Positions 7,667-14,844 of a stretch of 33,281 nt of DNA are shown in pieces; the first letter of the stretch is position 1; each line of letters begins with the position of its first letter. The notes under the pieces were generated by a model that was not told the DNA's origin, searched no databases, and was given only the letters and a program-made list of their open reading frames with translations. The DNA comes from Myxococcales bacterium. GTDB taxonomy: Bacteria > Myxococcota > Myxococcia > Myxococcales > JAJYLH01. The translations under genes and the position numbers were made by a program. Location of the stretch: the NCBI GenBank assembly GCA_021787845.1, contig JAJYLH010000058.1:1-33281 (forward strand). The letters run 5' to 3'.

Positions 7667-8170
7667 CTAGCGCCTCGCTTCCAGAATCAGGTCGCACAGC
7701 TCCCGCGCGGCGCCGAGCCCACCGCCCGCTCGCGCGACGAGGTGGGCCCGCTCTTTCGCTTCGGCACAGGCGTCGGCGGGGCAGGCGGCGAGCGCGCACC
7801 GCTCCAGCACCGGCACGTCGTTCACGTCGTCGCCCATGTAGGCGACCTCGCTAGGCGTGACCGCTGCTGCTCGGCACAGCCGGCCGAACGCGTCCGCTTT
7901 GTCGCGCTCGCCCTGATAGACCCGATAGACGCCCAGCTCGCGCATCCTCGTGCGCACGATTTCGCTCTCCCGTCCGGAGAGCACCGCGCATTCGACGCCC
8001 GCGAGCCGGAGCAGGACGATGCCGTGGCCGTCGCGGACGTTGAAGGTCTTGAACGCTTCGCCCTGCGGGCCGTAGACGAGCCGGCCGTCGGTTAGCACCC
8101 CATCGACGTCGAACGCGCACAGGCGCACCCGGCGCGCGCGGTCGAGAAGGTCGTCCCGAGCGAGCGACAC
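7667..8170 (-). CDS. kdsC: 3-deoxy-D-manno-octulosonate 8-phosphate phosphatase
   Basis: 167 residues from a GTG start (VSLARDDLL); a GTG a few codons upstream is also possible. It is a C0-type HAD phosphatase that removes phosphate from KDO-8-phosphate during lipopolysaccharide core synthesis. It shows the nucleophile motif FDVDGVLTDG (Asp21, Asp23), the FNVRDGHGI loop, LSGRESE, and the metal-binding YMGDDVNDVPVL. The short length without a cap domain matches KdsC. No other kds gene is nearby. It runs leftward, opposite to the small secreted-protein gene 138 bp away. Confidence 0.88.
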   Translation of the reverse strand: MSLARDDLLDRARRVRLCAFDVDGVLTDGRLVYGPQGEAFKTFNVRDGHGIVLLRLAGVECAVLSGRESEIVRTRMRELGVYRVYQGERDKADAFGRLCRAAAVTPSEVAYMGDDVNDVPVLERCALAACPADACAEAKERAHLVARAGGGLGAARELCDLILEARR

Positions 8171-8308
8171 GCCGGACGAATGCCACACCGGCGCACCCGG
8201 TCGCAAGCGGCGCGGGACGACGGCCGTTTCGCCGGCTGTTCGAGGGCCGCCGGTCAAGGTTTGAAGGCGGCGGCCGAATCGTCGCACTGACGGGAGGCGA
8301 TGGGCAGG

Positions 8309-8767
8309 ATGGGCAGCGGGTGGGCACGCGTGGCGCTGGTCGGAATCCTGGCGGCGGCTTCGGTCGCGCTGGGATTGGCGACCGCGCACCACACCTTCGC
8401 GTGGGTCGAGGGCGAATCCGCGGACGGGCGTACGATCGATCTTCGCGGCGAGCCGACGGTCGAGGCGACGCCGGGCGGGCTGGTGCTCGCGGTCGCGGGC
8501 GACAATCAGCGGCTCCAGGTGACCGTCCGGTCGCCGGTGAGCCAGGCGGACCGGGTGCCGGTGCAGGTCGCTCTGGTCGACGAAACCGGTGAGCACGCGG
8601 GCGCCGGAGTGCTCGACATCGACGAGGCGGGCGCTTACCTCGGAGGCACGCTGCGCGCCGAGGTCGGCGGCTTCACCCTCCACGGCGGCCTGCGCGTGCG
8701 CGCCGTCGCACCCGGGCGCGCATCGCACTCCCGCCCGCGCGCGAGCGGCCGCCGCGTCCGGCGGTAG
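8309..8767 (+). CDS. Small secreted or membrane-anchored protein, unknown
   Basis: 152 residues from the ATG at 8309, preferred because GGGAGG at 8292-8297 is 11 bases upstream; the ATG at 8300 is only two bases from it. A hydrophobic segment (about 5-25, VALVGILAAASVALGLATA) should act as signal or anchor. The remainder is beta-rich with repeated Gly/Val/Asp strands, and the C-terminus is Arg/Pro-rich and basic. I do not recognise a family. It is isolated between kdsC (divergent) and the convergent gshA, from which it is separated by repeat hairpins. Confidence 0.6.
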   Translation: MGSGWARVALVGILAAASVALGLATAHHTFAWVEGESADGRTIDLRGEPTVEATPGGLVLAVAGDNQRLQVTVRSPVSQADRVPVQVALVDETGEHAGAGVLDIDEAGAYLGGTLRAEVGGFTLHGGLRVRAVAPGRASHSRPRASGRRVRR

Positions 8768-8840
8768 CGCGGCCAGCGACGAGCCTCTCGGTGCTGGAAA
8801 CAATCGACCCGAGCATCTTCGGGCGCTTTCCCGTTCCCGC

Positions 8841-8885
8841 TCATTCTGAACCCTTCGGCAAGCTCAGGATGAACTTCGTCGAAGG
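8841..8885. repeat. Dispersed hairpin repeat (CTTCGGCAAGCTCAGGATGAAC type)
   Basis: TCATTCTGAACCCTTCGGCAAG continuing to CTCAGGATGAACTTCGTCG is a single copy of a palindrome type widespread in bacterial genomes. It lies downstream of two convergent genes, where a hairpin could serve as a terminator. Confidence 0.5.
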
Positions 8886-8902
8886 CTGGGCGGGAACACG
8901 GT

Positions 8903-8942
8903 GGACCGCTCGCCCTTCGATTGCGCCCAGGGTGAGCGGTCC
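8903..8942. repeat. Divergent R30 repeat with extended arms
   Basis: GGACCGCTC at 8903-8911 pairs exactly with GAGCGGTCC at 8934-8942. The core 8908-8937 (GCTCGCCCTTCGATTGCGCC and on) is a degenerate member of the 30-bp R30 family found inside hemA, hemF and the ABC exporter locus. Here it is non-coding, just past the 3' end of gshA, and could terminate transcription in both directions. Confidence 0.6.
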
Positions 8943-8964
8943 AGGACACCCCGACTTGTCGCCA

Positions 8965-10326
8965 TCATCCTGTCCCGGATGCTTGGTACCGCATCGCTTC
9001 GATCAGCGCGGGCACGTCTCCGCCGGTCCGGGCGTGCACCTCGAGAATCCGGTCGGCGCCAGTCCGTTCCGCTTCGAGGATCTCCCGCACCGGGTCGAGC
9101 CAGGAGCGGGCGTCCGGCATCCCAGCCTGGCTCAAGCGCTTCAGCCCCTCGTCGGCGAGACGCACGAGGTCGCGCCCCAGGTCGAGCGCGCGCGCGTTCC
9201 CGAGCTTCGCGAAGAGCGCGTGGCGCCCGACCTCGGTCTGGAAGTCGACCAGCTCCTCGAAGGAAGAACGGATGAGCGCCCGGGCGTCCTGCCGGGCGTC
9301 GCGATCGTAGAGGAGCCCCAGCCAGAGGCACGGTAGCGCTCCCGTAGTGCGGGCGTCGACCGCGTCCGCGCCGCGCACCTCGATCACCCGCTTCAGGCGC
9401 ACCTCGGGGAAGAGCGTCGAGAGCAGGTCGGCGAAGTCGTCGAGCGTCGCCTCTTCGCCCAGAAACCCCTCGCGCATCAGGTCGCGAAAGGTCCGGCCGC
9501 CCGCGTCGTGGTAGGCGTTCTGCCGCCGGACGAAGACGAGCGGCACGTCGAGCGCCCACTCGACGTAGGCGCGGTAGGTGAAGCCCGGCTCGAGCATCTG
9601 GCGGCTCAGGCCGCAGCGCGCCTGGTCGACGTCCTGCCAGACGCGGTAGCGCAGGCTCTGGTAGCCGCTGGGCGCGCCGTTCTCCAAGGGCGAGTTCGCG
9701 AAGATCGCCGCGACGACCGGCGAGACCGCGGTGGCGCAGGCGACCTGCTCGGCCGCCTCTTCTTCCGAGGTGAAATCGAAGCTCGCCTGGACCGACGCGG
9801 TCATCTGCATCATGTCGTGCGCGCGCTTGCCCGTCAGGCGGTTCTTCATCAGCTCGTAGCGGCCGCGCGACAGCCACGGCACGCCCTCGCGGGGGCCGAA
9901 GGGGCGGTAGCCGACGGCGAGCCAGGCGACGCCGGGCTCCTGCGAAGTGCGGCGGGTCGCCTCGAGGTGCCGGGCGACTTCGGCGCAAGCCTCCCCCAGG
10001 AGCGGTGTCGGTTCCCCGGAGAGCTCCAGTTGCCCGCCTGGCTCCAGCGCGATCGACGAGCGCGCCAGCGTGATGCCGATCGGCGTGCCATGCTCGGTCA
10101 GGAGCTCGCCGTGCTGGTCCCGGGCGAGCTTCTCCAGCACCTTCGCGATCGAACGGTCGCCCATGAGCGGTGCCGGGAGGCCGGTGCGCTCCTGGACCCC
10201 GAGCTTCTCGGTCTCCATCCCGCAGCGCCGCTCGTCCGGCCGCTTCTCGCCGGCCCGGAACCACGCGACCATGTCGTCCACCCCGTGAACCGCGGGAGAG
10301 CCGCTCGAGGGCGCGTCCAGGGACAT
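8965..10326 (-). CDS. gshA: Glutamate-cysteine ligase, plant/alphaproteobacterial type (GCS2)
   Basis: 453 residues; ATG with GAGG six bases upstream. It joins glutamate and cysteine with ATP, the first step of glutathione synthesis. Family marks are GMETEKLGV (substrate/ATP site), LEPGGQLELSGEP, a MKNRLTGKRAHDMM block, TASVQASFDF and the NAYHDAGGRTFRD region. Length fits the family (about 450). No gshB is near. A close relative, EgtA of ergothioneine synthesis, has similar chemistry, but no other egt gene is present. It is divergent from the EI24-like gene, with 161 bp between the starts. Confidence 0.9.
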   Translation of the reverse strand: MSLDAPSSGSPAVHGVDDMVAWFRAGEKRPDERRCGMETEKLGVQERTGLPAPLMGDRSIAKVLEKLARDQHGELLTEHGTPIGITLARSSIALEPGGQLELSGEPTPLLGEACAEVARHLEATRRTSQEPGVAWLAVGYRPFGPREGVPWLSRGRYELMKNRLTGKRAHDMMQMTASVQASFDFTSEEEAAEQVACATAVSPVVAAIFANSPLENGAPSGYQSLRYRVWQDVDQARCGLSRQMLEPGFTYRAYVEWALDVPLVFVRRQNAYHDAGGRTFRDLMREGFLGEEATLDDFADLLSTLFPEVRLKRVIEVRGADAVDARTTGALPCLWLGLLYDRDARQDARALIRSSFEELVDFQTEVGRHALFAKLGNARALDLGRDLVRLADEGLKRLSQAGMPDARSWLDPVREILEAERTGADRILEVHARTGGDVPALIEAMRYQASGTG

Positions 10327-10487
10327 CGAATCCTCACGTTGGGGCTTTGCGTCCGAGCCGATGCGCGCGTCGTCCGCTCATCTTAGAACGCGGACCGACG
10401 AGGAACGCCGGCCACGACCGCGGACGGGATCCATGCTCGCATTCTCGCCTTGACGCCCCGGCGAGCGGACCGCCAACATCGGCCCCG

Positions 10488-11330
10488 ATGGCCAGACCCC
10501 TCTCGGCCTTGCGCGATTTTCTCACCGGTGCCCGCCTGCCCCTCGACGGGGCGCGTCTCGTCGTCTCCGACGGCCGCCTGATGCTCCTCGCGGCGCTGCC
10601 CGTCGCCCTGACGACGCTCGTCACCTTCGCCGCCGGCCTCGTGGCCCTCCTCAGAGGGAAAGCGCTCCTGGAAAGCGTCTGGCGCATCGGCGGCGCCTGC
10701 TCCGGCTGCGGCGCCTTGGCCTGGCTCTGGAGCCGGCTGGAGGTCGTCGCGTTCGAGGCGGCGTTCATCGTCCTCGTGCTCCTGTGCGCGGCGGCGGCCG
10801 GGCTTGTCGCGGCGTGGGTCCTCGCCGCCCCTGCGATGGATGCCCTTTCCCGCCGGGCGATGCGGGGAGCCCCGAAGGGGAGCCCGGAGGTGGTGCCGCT
10901 CGGGGAGCGGCCTTTGTGGGTGCAAGGTCTTCGCAGCGTGGCCCGGGCGGCACGGCACGCGCTCGTCTACCTCGCCGGGGCGGCGCTCTTCGCCCTCCTC
11001 GCCCTCGTCCCCGGCGGCGCGGCGGTGGCGACGCCGCTGGAAGTCGTCTGGACAGCGGCGTGGATGTTCGCGAACTCGCTCGTCTACCCGCTCCAGTGGC
11101 AGGGCGAGGCGCGGTTCGCGAACGTGCTCCAGGTGGCCAGGAGCCGTCCCGCTCTATCGCTGGGGTTCGCCACGGGTCAAGCGGTGCTGCTCTTCATCCC
11201 GTTCGCCGCTCTCGCGGTGACGCCGATGGCCATCGCGGGCGCGTGCCTGCTCGTGCAGCGGGCCGGCCCGGCGCCGGCGTCCGGGAAGCCCGCGCCGGTC
11301 GCTCCCGCGGCGCGGCCCGGTCTGACCTAG
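10488..11330 (+). CDS. EI24/CysZ-like integral membrane protein
   Basis: 280 residues. Predicted hydrophobic segments lie at about 31-55, 86-112, 155-185 and 245-268. The N-terminal pattern (a short cytosolic stretch, then a long hairpin of membrane helices) and the PLEVVWTAAWMFANSLVYPLQWQG segment resemble the EI24/CysZ group. CysZ members conduct sulfate, but no cysteine-assimilation gene is adjacent, so I leave the substrate open. It begins a rightward group: the next gene starts 12 bp after its stop and the glycosyltransferase follows closely, so the three are probably cotranscribed. Confidence 0.75.
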   Translation: MARPLSALRDFLTGARLPLDGARLVVSDGRLMLLAALPVALTTLVTFAAGLVALLRGKALLESVWRIGGACSGCGALAWLWSRLEVVAFEAAFIVLVLLCAAAAGLVAAWVLAAPAMDALSRRAMRGAPKGSPEVVPLGERPLWVQGLRSVARAARHALVYLAGAALFALLALVPGGAAVATPLEVVWTAAWMFANSLVYPLQWQGEARFANVLQVARSRPALSLGFATGQAVLLFIPFAALAVTPMAIAGACLLVQRAGPAPASGKPAPVAPAARPGLT

Positions 11331-11342
11331 ACTGCCGTCGCC

Positions 11343-11849
11343 ATGACCCGACGCCTCCCTCTGGCTCTCCTCGTCTTCACCCTGTCGCTTCCCGCCTTCG
11401 CGGTCGACCTGTCGACCCACACGGTCGGCGTCGGCGCTACCGCCCAATTCGCTGGCCAGCTCGCCGAGTCGCCCGCTCAGCTCTCGGTGCGCTTTCCGCT
11501 GAAGCCGCGCCTGACCGCGGGCCTCCTTCTCGGCCTTGAGTTCTCGCCGGGCTCGACCATCGTCCCCGGGCTGGAAATCGACTGGGTGCTCTTGCCCGAG
11601 ACCCACATGAACCTGCTCGCCTCCTTCGCCGTCGCGCTGAACCTGGGCTCGCCGGAAGGCCTGCGGTACTTCCAGTACCAGGTCGGCCCGGCGGTGGAGC
11701 TGTTCACCTCCGACTGGCCGAACCTCGGCTTCCTGTTGGGCTTCGGCTTTACGGGAGCGGTGTCGAGCCGCAGCTTCACCGCGACCGAGCCGGGCTTCAC
11801 GACGGCGCTCCTGCCGTTCGGGAGCGCGGGGATCCACTATTACTTCTGA
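11343..11849 (+). CDS. Small outer-membrane beta-barrel-like protein
   Basis: 168 residues with a clear signal peptide (MTRRLPLALLVF to PAFA, cleavage after about residue 20). The mature part alternates hydrophobic and polar residues in short Gly-bounded strands and ends in IHYYF, a C-terminal aromatic typical of barrels inserted by BamA. It is small for a porin, closer to an eight-stranded barrel. No specific family is recognised. It sits 12 bp after the EI24-like gene and 22 bp before the annotated glycosyltransferase start. Confidence 0.7.
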   Translation: MTRRLPLALLVFTLSLPAFAVDLSTHTVGVGATAQFAGQLAESPAQLSVRFPLKPRLTAGLLLGLEFSPGSTIVPGLEIDWVLLPETHMNLLASFAVALNLGSPEGLRYFQYQVGPAVELFTSDWPNLGFLLGFGFTGAVSSRSFTATEPGFTTALLPFGSAGIHYYF

Positions 11850-11871
11850 CGGCCCGCGCCCGCGGGTCAGC

Positions 11872-12858
11872 GTGCTCCTTCCCGCCCGCAACGCGCAGAC
11901 GACCCTCGCCGCGGCCCTCGGGAGCGTTCTCGCCCAGAGCTTTTCCGACTTCGAGCTGGTCGTCGTCGACGACGGCTCGACCGACGAGACGCCCGCCCTC
12001 CTGCGTGGGTTCGCCGGCCGCGATTCGCGCTTGCGGATCGTGACGACGCCCGGGCTCGGCATCGTCGGCGCGCTCGAACGCGGGCGCGCCGCCTGTCGGG
12101 CGCCCTTCGTCGCCCGCTTCGACGCGGACGACCTGATGCACCTCTCCCGCCTGGCGGCACAAGTCTCGCTCCTCGACGCGCGCGAGGATCTCGCCGGCGT
12201 GGGCTCCCTCGTGCGCGTCTTCCCGCGGCGGACGATGAAGGACGGGCTGCGGCGCTACGAGGACTGGCAGAACGCGCTTCTGACGCCGGAGGACATCGCG
12301 CGCGAGCGGTTCGTCGAGGCGCCGCTCGTCCATCCGTCGATGACCCTCCGGCGCTCGTGCCTGGAAGAGCTGGGCGGCTTTCGCGAGGTCCCGTGGCCGG
12401 AAGACTGGGACCTGTGGCTGCGGGCGCTCGAGCGCGGCCATCGTTTCGCGAAGGTCGCGTGCGTGCTGCACTTCTGGCGCGACGGCCCGTCGCGGCTGAC
12501 GCGCACCGACCCGCGCTACTCGGCGGCAGCGCTGTCGCTCGCCCGGGCGCACTTCCTCGCTCGCGGCCCCTTGCGCGACCGGCCGGCCATCGTCTGGGGC
12601 GCGGGGCCGGTGGGCAAGGCGCTCGCGAAGGCGCTTGGCGCCGAGGGCGCGTCGGTGCTCGCCCTCGTCGACCTCGACCCGCGAAAGATCGGCCAGTCCG
12701 TCCATCGGGTGCCGGTGGTCGCGCCGAGCGCGCTGCCGATCGACCGAACAGCGGTGCTTCTCGCGGCCGTCGGCGCGGCCGGCGGGCGGGAATCCATCCG
12801 GTCTGTAGCGCGCGCCTTCGGCTATTGCGAAGGCACAGACTTCTTCGCGTGCGCCTGA
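11872..12858 (+). CDS. Family 2 glycosyltransferase with C-terminal Rossmann-like domain
   Basis: 328 residues from the GTG at 11872. It is a GT-A fold with VVVDDGSTDET (nucleotide-sugar binding), a DADD metal motif (84-87) and WPEDWDLWLR (acceptor/base region). After about residue 235 comes a second domain beginning AIVWGAGPVGKALAKAL and continuing to LVDLDPRKIG, a dinucleotide-binding-like Rossmann module. The start is uncertain: the expected N-terminus (RVSVLLPARN) extends upstream, where the frame is open but offers no ATG, GTG or TTG for at least 36 codons; an ATT at 11839 inside the preceding gene is the only near-cognate start I see. Likely role: polysaccharide or glycolipid decoration. 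Confidence 0.85.
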   Translation: MLLPARNAQTTLAAALGSVLAQSFSDFELVVVDDGSTDETPALLRGFAGRDSRLRIVTTPGLGIVGALERGRAACRAPFVARFDADDLMHLSRLAAQVSLLDAREDLAGVGSLVRVFPRRTMKDGLRRYEDWQNALLTPEDIARERFVEAPLVHPSMTLRRSCLEELGGFREVPWPEDWDLWLRALERGHRFAKVACVLHFWRDGPSRLTRTDPRYSAAALSLARAHFLARGPLRDRPAIVWGAGPVGKALAKALGAEGASVLALVDLDPRKIGQSVHRVPVVAPSALPIDRTAVLLAAVGAAGGRESIRSVARAFGYCEGTDFFACA

Positions 12859-12991
12859 CATTCGAACGGAACTGCCTATCCGGTCGACCGCATCTGGCGA
12901 GAGCGCCCGTATAGGTCGGTGGTGGCGAGCCGCTGGTGGGGCCAACTTGACATGCAGATCGATCGCGGCTCCGGCGCCGGGCAGGAGCGCT

Positions 12992-13189
12992 CTAGACGTC
13001 CATCTTCTTGAGCGTCTCCCGGCGGTTCCCGCTGCAGCGCGCGGCGGCCTTGTCGATGAGCGCGTAGACCTCGTCGTTGAGCGCGGCGAGGAAATCCTCG
13101 CTCACCCGCATCTCCTTCTTGCGGACCTCGTCGCGCACCTTGCTCTGGATGATCAACATTTCCCGGGGAGCAGGATTGGTCTCGGTCAT
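12992..13189 (-). CDS. Bacterial histone-fold protein
   Basis: 65 residues. ATG with AGGTG about eight bases upstream. After a short N-terminal tail (1-10) the chain matches the histone-fold pattern of archaeal and bacterial histones: an S-K-V-x-x-x-V-x-K helix (about 16-24), a Ser that caps the long central helix (30-52), then the loop NRRETLKKMD, equivalent to the R-K-T-x-x-x-x-D of archaeal histones. The chain stops right after that Asp-Val, so the third helix is essentially missing, as in short bacterial histones related to Bdellovibrio Bd0055. Predicted role: DNA-binding dimer. It lies downstream of an RluA-family gene on the same strand, 132 bp away. Confidence 0.75.
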   Translation of the reverse strand: MTETNPAPREMLIIQSKVRDEVRKKEMRVSEDFLAALNDEVYALIDKAAARCSGNRRETLKKMDV

Positions 13190-13321
13190 GCTTCACCTCG
13201 ATGGCGCCGGTTTGTTGGTCTCGACCCACCATGTGCGAACGGAGGACACCGCGGCGCTGCGCCTTCGTGATCCGACGCCGCCGCGAGGGCGCGGCCGTCT
13301 TACCAGCGCGCCCCTCGGGCA

Positions 13322-14305
13322 TCAAGGGTCTCGGGCATCGAACGGCTTCACGCTCTCGCAAGCGACCGAAAGAGCGCGCTCCAGGCTCGCGAGGTCCGCC
13401 GGCCAAGGCGCGCTGAGCGTCATCGCGCCCAGTCGCGGATGCTCGAACGACACCGCGCTCGCGTGCAGGGCGACGCGGGGCGGCACCACCTGGGCGCCCG
13501 TTCGCGAAGTGAGCAGGACCGGTCCTCCATAGCGCTTGTCGCCCAGGAGCGGATGGCCGACCGAGGCCAGATGGACGCGAATCTGATGGGTGCGGCCGGT
13601 GCGGGGATGCGCCTCGACCAGCGCCGCCGACAGGCCGCTTCCCTCGAACAGGCGGCGCCGCAGGAGCTCGGTGCGCGCCGGCCGCCCGCGGGGTCCGACG
13701 GCGAAGGAACCGGGACGCGTACGGTCGGGCGCGATCGGCAGGTCGACGGTGCGCCCCTCCCACGCGGGCGCGCCCGCGACGAGCGCCAGGTATCGCTTAC
13801 CCACCCGGCCGGCGCGGAATTGCTCGGCGAGCGCCCGCTGGATTCCCGGCGTGCGGGCGAAGAGGGTGACGCCGCTGGTCTCCAGGTCGAGACGGTGAAC
13901 GAGACCGATCCAGGTGTTCTGCTCCCCTTTCGCCCGGAGAAGGCGCTGCGCCGCGGCGTCGAGGCCGGCGCCGAGGTCGGTCGCGGTCGCCTGCGCGGCG
14001 ATTCCCGGCGGCTTGTCCAGTGCGACCACGACCTCGTCGAGGAAGAGCAGGCGCTCCAGGTCCAACGCGGTCGGCCGCGGTCCTGGGCGGCGCTCGCGAA
14101 GGTGCGCGACCACCTCGTCGCCGGGACGAAGCGGTTCACCGCCATCCTTCGCGCGCCGCCGGTTGATGGTGATGGCGCCCGTCTGGAGCACCCGGCGGAA
14201 TGCATCGGGGGCGAGAGCGCCGCGGCCAGTCAGGAGCGCTTCGAGTGAGCTCGAGCCCTCCGCCGGACCGACGAGGAGCCGGATCCGCTTGGGGGTCGGC
14301 GGCAC
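13322..14305 (-). CDS. RluA-family pseudouridine synthase
   Basis: 327 residues. It converts uridine to pseudouridine in rRNA or tRNA. An S4-like N-terminal domain (about 20-70; LLTGRGALAPDAFRRVLQTGAITIN) precedes the catalytic domain with the RluA signature HRLDLETSG (catalytic Asp140). Further marks are KRYLALV, HPRTGRTHQIRVHLA and GHPLLGDKRYGG. It is full length. Exact specificity (RluA, RluC or RluD type) is not resolvable from sequence; the S4-like domain favours a RluC/RluD-type enzyme. It starts 13 bp after the fmdB-like stop, so the two are probably cotranscribed. Confidence 0.92.
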   Translation of the reverse strand: MPPTPKRIRLLVGPAEGSSSLEALLTGRGALAPDAFRRVLQTGAITINRRRAKDGGEPLRPGDEVVAHLRERRPGPRPTALDLERLLFLDEVVVALDKPPGIAAQATATDLGAGLDAAAQRLLRAKGEQNTWIGLVHRLDLETSGVTLFARTPGIQRALAEQFRAGRVGKRYLALVAGAPAWEGRTVDLPIAPDRTRPGSFAVGPRGRPARTELLRRRLFEGSGLSAALVEAHPRTGRTHQIRVHLASVGHPLLGDKRYGGPVLLTSRTGAQVVPPRVALHASAVSFEHPRLGAMTLSAPWPADLASLERALSVACESVKPFDARDP

Positions 14306-14318
14306 GTCAACCGGGCCG

Positions 14319-14591
14319 CTAGGAGTCGGCTTTGGCCGCGCAGGCGTCGCAGCCGCCGGCGCCGCAGGCGGGCGTGGGGCTCGACGATTCCGCGGCGGCG
14401 CTCTTCTTCTGGGTCTGGTAGCCGTCGCTGTACCACCCGCCGCCCTTCAGGCTGAACGAGGTGGCGGAGATGAGCTTGTGGACGGCTTGACCGCAACCGG
14501 GGACCGTGCAGACGGTCAGCGGCGCGTCGACGATGCGCTGGGAGACCTCGAAGCGACCGTGCGTCGGGCATTCGTACTCGTACAACGGCAT
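14319..14591 (-). CDS. FmdB-family zinc-ribbon protein
   Basis: 90 residues. The ATG is preceded by AGGAG about nine bases upstream. It starts with MPLYEYECPTHGRFE, the FmdB/putative regulatory domain signature, with zinc ligands Cys8 and His11 and the second knuckle CTVPGCG. The middle (SLKGGGWYSDGYQ) is also typical. The C-terminus is Cys/Ala-rich (PACGAGGCDACAA) and could hold a second metal. The function of the family is poorly defined; it was first noted as a putative regulator of formamidase/amidase genes. It is followed by an RluA-type synthase gene in the same transcription unit. Confidence 0.88.
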   Translation of the reverse strand: MPLYEYECPTHGRFEVSQRIVDAPLTVCTVPGCGQAVHKLISATSFSLKGGGWYSDGYQTQKKSAAAESSSPTPACGAGGCDACAAKADS

Positions 14592-14780
14592 GACGACCAC
14601 TCCTACGCACTCTTTTTGTAACCGCGACGGGCCTGCCGTCAAGGGCGGCCGGCCGGCGGCTGGCGAAGCTTCGCCCCGCCCGGCGAGACAGGCCCTCGAT
14701 CTTCGAGCGCTCCGGGCCGCGGAGGATTCGGCCGAGCCTTCGGCGAAGGCACGGCGGCGTGATCGATCGCGTGGCTGCCC

Positions 14781-14818
14781 ATCAGACCGATCAGTCGGAT
14801 CCGACCGATCGGTCTGAT
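14781..14818. terminator. 38-bp palindrome centred on GGATCC, likely terminator of the radical SAM gene
   Basis: ATCAGACCGATCAGTCGGAT continues into its own reverse complement, with one mismatched pair and no loop; the centre is the GGATCC at 14797-14802. It starts 26 bp past the radical SAM stop codon on that gene's strand and 190 bp upstream of the fmdB-like start. A stem of this length would pause or stop polymerase. It could equally be a dimeric protein-binding site or a dispersed repeat. Confidence 0.5.
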
Positions 14819-14844
14819 CGTCGGGATGCGAGGCAGCGGCCATG

